A DNA stretch of 64,000 nt from UBA4582 sp038106185 (GCA_038106185.1 JAYODE010000007.1:1-64000), one strand, 5' to 3'. Shown: positions 54,744-62,184, counted from the first letter of the stretch. Notes: generated by a model not told the origin, from the sequence alone. Numbers and translations are program-made.

Positions 54744-55415
54744 ATGAACTCCATTCCTCGCCCTGCAGCGCTGATATTTGATTTGGATGGCACCCTGCTC
54801 GACACAGAACCCTTGTACACCATGGCGGCACAAAAGGTCATGGATCCCTATGGCGCAACCTATACCCTGGCACTCAAGCAAAAGTCCATGGGCGGTGACT
54901 CTCGACGCAGTGCGCAACTGGCCATTGATCATGGCCAGTTACCATTATCTGTCGACGAATATCTACGCCAGCGCGAGGGGTATTTAATCCGCTTATTTGC
55001 CGATGCGCCGGAAATGCCTGACGCTGGTGCCTTTATCGATGCCCTGGCCCAAACTGATCTCAGGTTTGGGCTGGCGACCAGCTCCCATCAGCACCTGTGC
55101 GAACTCAAACTTTCAAACAAGCCTTGGGGCAAACAATTTCATCAGGTCATCTGTGGCGACCATCCGGCCCTCAAAAAGGGTAAACCGGCCCCCGATATTT
55201 TCTTGCTTTGCGCCCAGGCACTGGGCGTCGAGCCCGGCCAGTGCCTTGCGTTTGAAGACTCACCCAATGGCATTGCTGCGGCCCGGGCAGCAGGCATGTC
55301 AGTGATCGCCGTCAATAGCCCCTACGTCGAGCGGTCACAGCTCACAGATGCAATTTTGGTGATCGACAGGTATGAAGAGCTGATGCCTCTACTGCGGGAC
55401 TGGCAAACAGCATAA
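54744..55415 (+). CDS. HAD-family phosphatase (beta-phosphoglucomutase-like)
   Basis: 223-residue HAD-IA hydrolase. Motif I is DLDGTLLDTE, motif II is ATSS, motif III Lys lies in KKGKPAPDIF, and motif IV is FEDSPNGIAAARAAGM. The helical cap after motif I fits the subclass of small sugar-phosphate phosphatases/mutases. Its stop is 8 bases from the convergent phaR stop. Confidence 0.87.
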   Translation: MNSIPRPAALIFDLDGTLLDTEPLYTMAAQKVMDPYGATYTLALKQKSMGGDSRRSAQLAIDHGQLPLSVDEYLRQREGYLIRLFADAPEMPDAGAFIDALAQTDLRFGLATSSHQHLCELKLSNKPWGKQFHQVICGDHPALKKGKPAPDIFLLCAQALGVEPGQCLAFEDSPNGIAAARAAGMSVIAVNSPYVERSQLTDAILVIDRYEELMPLLRDWQTA

Positions 55416-55423
55416 CGAGAGTC

Positions 55424-55867
55424 CTAGCCTTTACGGTCTCGATCAAAGGGTTTGGGTGCGAAGCGGTTCCAGAATTCCATATTCTGCTCCAGCGCCTTGC
55501 GCATCATGGCGAGTGGGTCGCCACCGGTGACTTCCTGCACTCGGCGTCGGTATTGCTCCTGATATTCGAGGAAGGTCATGATGCTTTGCTCAATATATCG
55601 TCCGACAACACTTTGCATAGGTGCGCCATAAAACCGAATCAGCTGCTCCAGCACGCGATTAGTCAGAATCGGCTCATGGCCCTCATCCTCTTGTTCGGCG
55701 ATAATTTGCAGCAACACAGTACGCGTCAGGTCTTTCTCGGACTTTGAATCCTTCACGGTGATAGTTTCACCGGTCAGCACTAGCAACCGTATATCCTCTA
55801 CTGTGACATACTTGCTTTGTTGTATGTCATACAACCTGCGATTGGGATATTTCTTAAATTCCCGCAT
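55424..55867 (-). CDS. phaR: polyhydroxyalkanoate synthesis repressor PhaR
   Basis: 147-residue DNA-binding regulator. The N-terminal PHB accumulation domain is unmistakable (FKKYPNRRLYDIQQSKYVTVEDIRLLV) and the second PHB_acc domain follows (about 65-105). In other proteobacteria PhaR represses phasin genes and its own gene until it binds nascent polymer granules. The phasin genes lie 3 kb away with matching palindromic promoters, and a related half-site lies in front of phaR itself. No polymer synthase gene is in the window. Confidence 0.92.
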   Translation of the reverse strand: MREFKKYPNRRLYDIQQSKYVTVEDIRLLVLTGETITVKDSKSEKDLTRTVLLQIIAEQEDEGHEPILTNRVLEQLIRFYGAPMQSVVGRYIEQSIMTFLEYQEQYRRRVQEVTGGDPLAMMRKALEQNMEFWNRFAPKPFDRDRKG

Positions 55868-55890
55868 ACCTTCACCTCTGGTTTAATCAA

Positions 55891-55904
55891 TGGTGAGTCG
55901 CGGC
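55891..55904. promoter_or_regulatory. possible PhaR half-site in front of phaR
   Basis: TGGTGAGTCGCGGC matches the left half of the first phasin operator (TGGTGCGTCGCAGC at 58845-58858) at 12 of 14 positions. It lies 24 bases upstream of the phaR start codon. The right half is not convincing. Confidence 0.35.
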
Positions 55905-55940
55905 CTGTAACGGCTGCGTTACTCTGTCCGGACAATGACA

Positions 55941-56702
55941 TTAGGGCTGATATTTTTGCCAACCCGTGGTGGATTGCGCCAGCCGATTCGCGATGATCCG
56001 ATAAATAGTCGGGTTAAAACCCATACCACAGTGGCTGCCACAGACCTCAATATTCTCGGTCTGATGATTCTCTTGCATTTCTCGGCAGACTCGCCAGTTA
56101 ACAATCCCATCGCCTTTACTATAGATCGCCGTTAGCGGAACGGGTGGCGTTTGATTGGGATCCATTGCTATGAGCGCGTCTCGCATTTGTTCAATTGTCA
56201 TACCCGCTTGCTGTTCAAACAGTCGCTGTACCAGCGGATTAGTCCCCTGGCCATTGGTCACACCAAATGGGCTGCCCAAGGTAATCACCTGCCTGACCTT
56301 GTTCGGAAACAAGCGCCCGAGCTCGCGCGCATAAATGCCGCCAAGGCTTTGACCTATGAGGCTGACGGGGCCTGCGCTCTGCGCAAAGACGGCTTCAAAC
56401 CGATCTTGCAGTCGGTGCTGCATAATATCTAATCGGCCGGTATTGCGCCCCAGTAACCATGGCATCACTTCGTATCCCATACTGGACAAATAGCGCCTTA
56501 AAACGGCCGTCGACTCGTCGCCGGCCATAAACCCCGGCAGAACCATGACCGTATGCTGATCACCCCGAGGCAATAGGCTCAGCAAGGGCATCGCCAGCAA
56601 CAACGCGTTCATTTCAAACAGTGTTCGAGGAATTTCGGTCAGGGCGTTTAAAAATGATGGTGGACGAGATTGATACTGCGAGACTTCCAGTGTTTCGTAC
56701 AA
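55941..56702 (-). CDS. alpha/beta hydrolase (lipase-like)
   Basis: About 253 residues. The nucleophile elbow is IGQSLGG; a late Asp (YSKGDGIVNW) and His (GSHCGMGFNPTIYR) complete the triad. It resembles a triacylglycerol-lipase-like hydrolase acting on esters and may break down the storage lipid made by the neighbouring wax ester synthase. The start is uncertain: a TTG at 56702 with GGGG ahead begins where sequence looks protein-like, while an open frame continues to 56852 with low-quality residues. Confidence 0.72.
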   Translation of the reverse strand: MYETLEVSQYQSRPPSFLNALTEIPRTLFEMNALLLAMPLLSLLPRGDQHTVMVLPGFMAGDESTAVLRRYLSSMGYEVMPWLLGRNTGRLDIMQHRLQDRFEAVFAQSAGPVSLIGQSLGGIYARELGRLFPNKVRQVITLGSPFGVTNGQGTNPLVQRLFEQQAGMTIEQMRDALIAMDPNQTPPVPLTAIYSKGDGIVNWRVCREMQENHQTENIEVCGSHCGMGFNPTIYRIIANRLAQSTTGWQKYQP

Positions 56703-56906
56703 TCCTCTACCCCTTTTGCTGCGCTTACCGACTCTGCAAACCCTGCTGTGCCCAGGCTCACGCTGCGCCTTGACCGGCTGGATCAACAGAGTTTGTCCAA
56801 GATTGGTACGGTTATCAATAGCTACAGAAAAAGCGACAGAAAAACGATGCAAGACCCTCGGTCGATCAAATTTTGGTCTAAATCAAATTTTCTTGATTTT
56901 TTTGAC

Positions 56907-56970
56907 GCATTGCACCATTTTTTAATTGACACCCTTCCCGAGACTCCTATAATGCGCCCGCACTGCACCA
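56907..56970 (+). promoter_or_regulatory. strong sigma-70 promoter of the wax ester synthase flanked by PhaR-like half-sites
   Basis: TTGACA (56926-56931) and TATAAT (56948-56953) are both perfect, with a 16-bp spacer. Two direct repeats, GCATTGCACCA (56907-56917) and GCACTGCACCA (56960-56970), flank it. They match the half-site of the phasin operators (GCAGTGCACCA on the opposite strand of the second one). A repressor binding here would cover the promoter. Confidence 0.65.
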
Positions 56971-57309
56971 AGACGGCTCAACTTTCCTGGCAATGCCCCA
57001 TGAAATCGCTGCCCTCTACTCTCGCGTTCAACGTCACAATTGATTGATGCGCCCTTATTTATGGGGCCGGCAGCCTATCGCTCAGATTTACGGTTGTTGC
57101 GCTGAGTTGGTACGTGCTTTGCAAATCAAGCACTGCAAAGACCTGTTGCAGAAAGCCTGATCTGGGTTACCGCCCTGTTTGGCATGCGCTACTAGCATGC
57201 ACTTGGACCGGCTACCGGGCATCCCCGCTGGCTGCTCAACTCGTCCTTTGGCGCTCCACGACAGTGGCCAATGGTGATTATTTTAGATGAACGATAGGAG
57301 ATAGAAAAA
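56971..57309 (+). other. long untranslated leader of the wax ester synthase gene
   Basis: About 340 bases lie between the promoter and the start codon, with no credible coding frame. A short hairpin CCCTTATTTATGGGG (57053-57067) and GC-rich blocks are visible, but I recognise no riboswitch or known small RNA. It may hold a second promoter, a small RNA or post-transcriptional control. Confidence 0.35.
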
Positions 57310-58806
57310 ATGGAAAAGTTGGGTGCGGCTGATGCCGCCTTCTTGTACTCTGAGACCGACTCTATGTTGAATCACATTGCCTCGATTCAAAAACTGAGTT
57401 TGCCCGATGGCACAGACATTCCGACTTTTATCGATGAGCTTAAAGCGCTCTTGATGACCCGCTTGCACCTGATTCCTTACCTGACTCGAAAGCTACAAGA
57501 GGTTCCGGGACAGCTTGATCACCCTTTCTGGGTTCGAGACGCCGGCTTTAATATCCATCACCATGTAACCGCCGTGGCCCTGCCAGCACCTGGCACCTTT
57601 GCCCAGTTCGAGGCAAAAATTGCTGAATTGCACGCTGAGCCGATGGATCGCAACCGACCTCTGTGGGCGATCAAAGTCATCACCGGTTTTGAGGATGGCA
57701 CGATTGCTTACTACAACCAGGTGCATCACGCTTGCCTGGATGGCATTTCTGGACAAACCGCCATCACAAGTATGATGGATACCACGCCAGTGCCCAGACA
57801 AGAAGCCGTACCCGATGCGTTTTTTGACCAGCCTACTTCTGTGAACCTTGGTGAGACGCTTCTTAGGTCCTTTGAAAATCTGCTCAAATATCAGCTCGAT
57901 AGCGCTACTCGCAGCCTTGGCATAGCAGATTCCATGATTCGAGTCGCTCAGCGGGCCGCCGACCCTTCAAAGCAGTTCGGCGCCTTAGGTGAAATCGCAC
58001 CTCGAACGCCCTTCAATCGAGCCATTAGCGCTAAACGCAGTTACGCCGCTGGTGAGTACTCACTTAATGACATCAAGGCGATCGGTAAAAACCTCGACTG
58101 CAAGATCAACGACGTGTTCATGAGTCTTGTTGCCGGTGGCTTACGACGCTACTTACTGCGCCAGGATGCCCTGCCCGTCACCAGCCTTATTGCCGGTTGT
58201 CCGGTATCTCTGCGGCAGCCTGGAGACACGAGGCTCGGTAACCAGGTCACCATGATGAAGGTCAACCTGGCAACGGAATATGCCGACCCGAGAATTCGTC
58301 TGCTGGCGATCCGCGACTCTGCCAAGGTGGCAAAAGAGGTCACAGCCGATATGGCTGCAGGCTTTGACGCAGAAGTTGCTTTGCCCGGTCTGCCCGCAGC
58401 ACTGCGTGCCACTAGCCAGCTTCTTGAAGCCTCTCGCGCCGGCGACTTCGCGCCAGTGGCTGTCAACCTGGTTATTTCCAACGTGCCCGGCCCCAAAGAG
58501 ACGTTGTATTCCAATGGCGCTAAGGTACTGACACATTACCCCGTTTCGATTCCTGCACACGGCGCCGGGGTCAATATCACGGTACAGAGCTACGTGGATA
58601 GATTGTACTTCGCAATTACCGGCTGCGCTGAAGCCTTACCCGATGCAGACCGTTTACGGGACGACATGCAGGCAGCTTTTGTGGAGCTTAAGGAACTCGT
58701 TATTCCCTACAACATCTCGACACTGAAGCCCAAGCAGGCGGCAGAGCCGACTGCGAACGAGAATGCGCCTGAGAACACGATTGCGCCAATTACAAAGGTC
58801 GCTTAA
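57310..58806 (+). CDS. wax ester synthase/diacylglycerol acyltransferase (WS/DGAT)
   Basis: 498-residue acyltransferase that esterifies fatty alcohol or diacylglycerol with acyl-CoA, making neutral storage lipid at the membrane/droplet surface. The catalytic motif HHACLDG is at 139-145, preceded by PLWAIKV; the C-terminal half has the family NVPGP motif (ISNVPGPKE). AGGAGA lies ahead of the ATG. The C-terminal 30 residues are Pro/Ala/Glu-rich. It is followed by two phasin genes and has its own strong promoter with PhaR-like half-sites. Confidence 0.93.
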   Translation: MEKLGAADAAFLYSETDSMLNHIASIQKLSLPDGTDIPTFIDELKALLMTRLHLIPYLTRKLQEVPGQLDHPFWVRDAGFNIHHHVTAVALPAPGTFAQFEAKIAELHAEPMDRNRPLWAIKVITGFEDGTIAYYNQVHHACLDGISGQTAITSMMDTTPVPRQEAVPDAFFDQPTSVNLGETLLRSFENLLKYQLDSATRSLGIADSMIRVAQRAADPSKQFGALGEIAPRTPFNRAISAKRSYAAGEYSLNDIKAIGKNLDCKINDVFMSLVAGGLRRYLLRQDALPVTSLIAGCPVSLRQPGDTRLGNQVTMMKVNLATEYADPRIRLLAIRDSAKVAKEVTADMAAGFDAEVALPGLPAALRATSQLLEASRAGDFAPVAVNLVISNVPGPKETLYSNGAKVLTHYPVSIPAHGAGVNITVQSYVDRLYFAITGCAEALPDADRLRDDMQAAFVELKELVIPYNISTLKPKQAAEPTANENAPENTIAPITKVA

Positions 58807-58837
58807 AGGCTTCCACAAAAAAGTTTGCCAACGGGGG

Positions 58838-58880
58838 TTGAAATTGGTGCGTCGCAGCATATAATGTTGCAGCGCACCAA
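58838..58880 (+). promoter_or_regulatory. promoter and palindromic operator of phasin gene 1
   Basis: TTGAAA (58838-58843), 16-bp spacer and TATAAT (58860-58865). A palindrome runs from TTGGTGCG (58844-58851) to CGCACCAA (58873-58880), with further symmetry inside (GCA/TGC and CAT/ATG around a T at 58862). It covers the spacer, -10 box and start point. 30 of its 37 bases are identical to the operator at 59404-59440. Confidence 0.75.
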
Positions 58881-58907
58881 CCTATCCACTTTTCACGAGG
58901 AGTCAGC

Positions 58908-59330
58908 ATGAACATCATTGAGCGCCAGACAGAACTGGGTAAATCGCTGTATGACATTAACGTCAATGCGCTGAAAGAGTTTGCCGCATTGCAAAGAGAA
59001 AATATCGAGCAGTATTTGGAAACCAATCGCGCTTTTGGCGAAAAATTGCCTGCCGTAAAAGACGTCAGTGGCTTCGTTGAGCTGCAGCGCGAGTACGGTG
59101 CCAGCTTGTGGTCAAACGTAAAACACTCGTTTGAAAATCAAAATGAGCTATTCAGAACCGCCATCGAAGAGACCCGAGAAGCGCTCAAGCAAGCATTCTC
59201 CACTGAGGCTGGCAGAGAAAAGCCCGTCACTAAAGCAGCCCCCAAAGCCAAGGCTAAACCCAAAGCCAAGACTAAGGCTAAAGCTAAAACCACTGCCAAG
59301 ACGGTCGAAGCGACCCCTGCTAGCGTTTGA
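58908..59330 (+). CDS. phasin with Lys/Ala/Pro-rich C-terminal tail
   Basis: 140-residue granule-associated protein. The phasin domain (1-100) is helical with LYDINVNALKEFAALQRENIEQYLETN and VSGFVELQREYGASLW. The tail (about 106-136) repeats KAKPKAKTKAKAK, like histone H1 and the nucleoid-binding tail of Pseudomonas PhaF, so this phasin may tether storage granules to DNA. GAGGAG precedes the ATG. Paralogue of the next gene, which lacks the tail. Confidence 0.87.
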   Translation: MNIIERQTELGKSLYDINVNALKEFAALQRENIEQYLETNRAFGEKLPAVKDVSGFVELQREYGASLWSNVKHSFENQNELFRTAIEETREALKQAFSTEAGREKPVTKAAPKAKAKPKAKTKAKAKTTAKTVEATPASV

Positions 59331-59331
59331 G

Positions 59332-59350
59332 CCGGTCTAAGGATCGGTTT
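59332..59350 (+). terminator. possible weak terminator after phasin gene 1
   Basis: CCGGTC (59332-59337) can pair with GATCGG (59342-59347, one G-T pair) across TAAG, followed by TTT. Short and weak. Confidence 0.35.
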
Positions 59351-59397
59351 GGCAAAGACCATTGACTAAAAACCAATGAACAATGGATAAAAAAAGT

Positions 59398-59441
59398 TTG
59401 ATTTTGGTGCACTGCAATATATAATGTTGCGACGCACCAAA
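59398..59441 (+). promoter_or_regulatory. promoter and palindromic operator of phasin gene 2
   Basis: TTGATT (59398-59403), 16-bp spacer and TATAAT (59420-59425). The palindrome arms are TTTGGTGC (59403-59410) and GCACCAAA (59434-59441), with inner GCAA/TTGC symmetry around a T at 59422. The geometry is the same as at phasin gene 1: the same -35/-10 spacing and the same position relative to the -10 box. Confidence 0.75.
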
Positions 59442-59471
59442 TTTGGTACACAATCATTCGGTCTCCATTAT

Positions 59472-59547
59472 AGAAAACGATTAAAAGTACAGAAAACGAT
59501 TAAAAGTACAGACAACCATTAAAAGCACAGACAACCATTAAATATCA
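59472..59547. repeat. tandem repeat, 19-bp unit x4, in the phasin 2 leader
   Basis: Two units of AGAAAACGATTAAAAGTAC, then two of the AGACAACCATTAAAAGCAC type (the last diverged at its 3' end). It lies between the promoter/operator and the start codon of phasin gene 2, so it is transcribed as untranslated leader and ends just before the ribosome-binding site. Confidence 0.85.
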
Positions 59548-59560
59548 CCGAGGTATTCCC

Positions 59561-59869
59561 ATGAACATCATTCAAAAACAAGTCGATTTTGGTCGTAGCC
59601 TGTTTGAAATCAACCAAAATGCCATGCAAGAGATCGTGCGTACACAGCAGGAAAATCTGCAGAAATACTTTGAGCTGAACGCAAGCTTTGGCAAGCGTCT
59701 TCCAGAAGTTCGTGACGTCACTACCTTTGTGGAATTACAGCGTGAATACGGCGCTACCCTCTGGAGCAACATCAAGGAATCAACGCAATCACAAGCGGGT
59801 ATTCTGAAATCTGCCGTTCAAGAAACTGGCGAAGCCGTACGCAAAGTGTTTACTGCTGAAGCGCAATAA
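59561..59869 (+). CDS. phasin, short form
   Basis: 102-residue granule-associated protein, paralogous to the previous gene over its whole length (MNIIQKQVDFGRSLFEINQNAMQEIVRTQQENLQKYFELN) but without the Lys/Ala-rich tail. GAGGT precedes the ATG. It should coat storage granules. Its promoter carries the same operator as phasin gene 1, so both should respond to the same regulator. Confidence 0.87.
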   Translation: MNIIQKQVDFGRSLFEINQNAMQEIVRTQQENLQKYFELNASFGKRLPEVRDVTTFVELQREYGATLWSNIKESTQSQAGILKSAVQETGEAVRKVFTAEAQ

Positions 59870-59930
59870 ATTAGGCGCCGGCCTCGCAAGCTATTGAGAG
59901 ATTCATCTTGCAAGCCGTATTTTTCAGCCA

Positions 59931-60147
59931 AGCTGTTTAGCTGATTAGCTTTTTATCGGATTAGCTTTTTATCGGATTAGCTTTTNNNNNNNNNNNNNNN
60001 NNNNNNNNNNNNNNNNNNNNNNNNNNNNNNNNNNNNNNNNNNNNNNNNNNNNNNNNNNNNNNNNNNNNNNNNNNNNNNNNNNNNNAGCTGTTTAGCTGAT
60101 TAGCTTTTTATCGGATTAGCTTTTTATCGGATTAGCTTTTATCGGAT
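59931..60147. repeat. tandem repeat, 16-bp unit with higher-order copy, interrupted by assembly gap
   Basis: Units of GGATTAGCTTTTTATC flank a 100-N gap (59986-60085). The blocks on both sides begin with the same segment AGCTGTTTAGCTGATTAGCT (59931 and 60086) and then continue through the units in the same order. So a longer block of about 55 bases is itself repeated. It lies between phasin gene 2 and the next operon. Confidence 0.88.
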
Positions 60148-60207
60148 CAACACAGCAGAGCAGAGCGCTGAGCTCACGCAGTTCGGCCAAAACGGTTAGG
60201 TCAGCAA

Positions 60208-60240
60208 GAAAGAAGGGCGTTTACGCCCTTCTTTCGTTTT
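60208..60240 (+). terminator. strong terminator before the DUF6489 gene
   Basis: GAAAGAAGGGCG (60208-60219) and CGCCCTTCTTTC (60224-60235) form a perfect 12-bp stem with loop TTTA, followed by GTTTT. It ends transcripts from the phasin region. Confidence 0.9.
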
Positions 60241-60282
60241 GCGCTAGGATAGAAGCCAGCAACCTTGCCTGAGGAATCCATT

Positions 60283-60549
60283 ATGAAGATTACAGTCGAT
60301 ATCGATATCACGCCTGAAGAGCTGCGCCAATTCATTGGCCTGCCGAATGTCGAAAAGCTCCAAGAGCAAATTCTGCAGAATGCCCAGACCTATCTCAAGG
60401 AGTCTGGAAGTGGCCAATATGGAGAGCTGATCGCGACCGCGATGCAACCCATGATGGCTTATCAGCAGTGGATTCAGAAAATGATGGGTAAGGCGACAGA
60501 CGATTCATCCGCTCCTCAAGCCAAAAAATCAGGCGATAATCATGCGTAA
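60283..60549 (+). CDS. DUF6489-type small protein
   Basis: 88-residue protein opening MKITVDIDITPEELRQFIGL, with a helical middle and a polar C-terminus. I believe this is the DUF6489 family, often found near phasin-type genes; function unknown. GAGGAA sits 6 bases before the ATG at 60283, favouring it over an in-frame TTG at 60265. It overlaps the SDR gene by 8 bases. Confidence 0.75.
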   Translation: MKITVDIDITPEELRQFIGLPNVEKLQEQILQNAQTYLKESGSGQYGELIATAMQPMMAYQQWIQKMMGKATDDSSAPQAKKSGDNHA

Positions 60550-61318
60550 GGGTACTGCACTGATCACCGGGGCCTCGTCGGGCATTGGCGAAGCCTTAGC
60601 CCGAGAGTTTGCCCGCCATGACTACGACCTGATCATTACTGCTCGTCGCGGTGACAGGCTAGAGGCCTTGGCCCAAGAGCTTAGCCAACAGGTGTCTGTC
60701 GATATTGTTATCAGCGACTTGGCGACTGAAGGTGGGCCAGCCACCCTGATCGCGGCCGTAGCACGACTGGACAAGCACGTAGATATTCTTGTTAACAATG
60801 CGGGCGTCGCCCATAGCGGTAGCTTTCATACCAGTGACGCGGCTCACATTGACCAGCTCATCAGACTGAATATCACCGCCCTGGCCCGTCTCACTCAGCA
60901 TTATAGCCAACCCATGGTCCAGCGTGGTGCCGGCAAAATTCTCAATGTGGCGTCCGTCGCCGCCTTTCAGCCAGTACCCTCAATGGCGGTTTACGCCGCG
61001 AGCAAGGCCTTTGTTTTATCCCTGACTGAGTCTCTTTCTGAGGAGCTTCGCGGCACCGGCGTGACAGCCACCGCTTTGTGCCCGGGCCTGACCCGAACTG
61101 AACTGGTCGAGGAATTAATGGCGCAAGACGTTCCACCGTTTTTATTGTCGAGTACCGAAACGGTTGCCCGTGAAGGTTACAACGCCTTGATGGGCAATGA
61201 GGTCATCCGCATTCCAGGTGTCGCCAATCAAGCTGCTGTCACTTGGGCAAAGCATCAGCCACGCTGGCTGGTACGCGGCGTGGGTGGGCTGTTCGCACGC
61301 TTCAAGCCATCCCGCTAA
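60542..61318 (+). CDS. short-chain dehydrogenase/reductase
   Basis: 258-residue SDR. The cofactor motif is GASSGIGEAL, then NNAGVAHSG, the catalytic Ser region NVASVAAFQPVPS, and YAASK. The Arg residues after the second strand (ITARRGDRLEAL) favour NADPH. It is translationally coupled to the DUF6489 gene. The neighbourhood suggests reduction of an acyl or ketone intermediate of storage-lipid metabolism, but the substrate is not shown. Confidence 0.88.
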   Translation: MRKGTALITGASSGIGEALAREFARHDYDLIITARRGDRLEALAQELSQQVSVDIVISDLATEGGPATLIAAVARLDKHVDILVNNAGVAHSGSFHTSDAAHIDQLIRLNITALARLTQHYSQPMVQRGAGKILNVASVAAFQPVPSMAVYAASKAFVLSLTESLSEELRGTGVTATALCPGLTRTELVEELMAQDVPPFLLSSTETVAREGYNALMGNEVIRIPGVANQAAVTWAKHQPRWLVRGVGGLFARFKPSR

Positions 61319-61338
61319 GCCAGGCTCTGTTCGCCAAC

Positions 61339-62184
61339 TTAACTCAAGGGTCTTAAGCGCACCCAACCGGGCTCCGCTGTCCTCTGAGATCCTGCCATCA
61401 AATCTGCTGGGTCCGCGGCAGAACTACCGTTCATTGGCACTCTGACATCAGGTAGGTCTGCCTCAGCCGCCGCTATCACTGCCGCTGTGGAACCGAACTG
61501 CGCCAAACATTCAATCATTCGCATGGTGGGAGGCATCAGACTAATTTCTTGACTCGCCGCTAAGGCTAAAATTTCTGCCGGCGCCATCCAACTGGAATGT
61601 ACCAGCTCATGGTCATCATGCATGGGTTTTTGCCACGCCGGCATTCTGGCGACGAAGAATCGTGTATCAAATCGCCGTGGCGGCCCCAGGGGAGTGATCC
61701 AGCGCGCCACATAATGCATGGACGCTGCATCCAGGATCAGCGACTCTTGATTCAACACTTCAAGAAAATCAAGTTCGCCTGAATTCACGCCGTCCCTGTG
61801 CCGGTCAAACCGTTGGATCCTGTCGGCCGAATCAAGCTCCAGCACTGAATTGTCGGCTCGGTGCAAGCTGAGCAGGATTCCGGCCTCCTCAAAGGCCTCG
61901 CGAATCGCGGCGACATAAAACGCGAGTCCACCACGGGCCAAACCTAACGTCTTACAAGCCTGAGCCTCGGAGCGATGAACACAGTAGTCGCTATACTTTT
62001 CAGCTGCGTCACCAACATCCACCGAACCGCCTGGAAAAACCCACATACCACCGGCAAACGCCGTGTTGACATTGCGCTTCATCATAAAGACTTGCAGGTC
62101 TGGTCGGTCATCGATTAACAGCACGGTCGCAGCTGAACGCACTGGCACGCTGGCGGGGTCAAAATCTGGCATCAAAGCTGGCAT
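61339..62184 (-). CDS. Nudix hydrolase with interrupted Nudix box (NUDT19-like)
   Basis: About 281 residues. WVFPGGSVDVGD starts the Nudix motif, and REAFEEAGILL ends it, but about 35 residues are inserted between them, as in the larger NUDT19-like group that acts on CoA derivatives. The start is uncertain: ATG at 62184 begins the conserved part (MPALMPDFDPASVPVR), but the frame is open to a TTG at 62286 next to the gshB stop. Confidence 0.75.
   Translation of the reverse strand: MPALMPDFDPASVPVRSAATVLLIDDRPDLQVFMMKRNVNTAFAGGMWVFPGGSVDVGDAAEKYSDYCVHRSEAQACKTLGLARGGLAFYVAAIREAFEEAGILLSLHRADNSVLELDSADRIQRFDRHRDGVNSGELDFLEVLNQESLILDAASMHYVARWITPLGPPRRFDTRFFVARMPAWQKPMHDDHELVHSSWMAPAEILALAASQEISLMPPTMRMIECLAQFGSTAAVIAAAEADLPDVRVPMNGSSAADPADLMAGSQRTAEPGWVRLRPLS

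Noticed and set aside
57048..57309. 6S RNA or other known ncRNA in the wax ester synthase leader
   Set aside because: No match to the sequence or secondary-structure hallmarks I could recall, so left as an unassigned leader.
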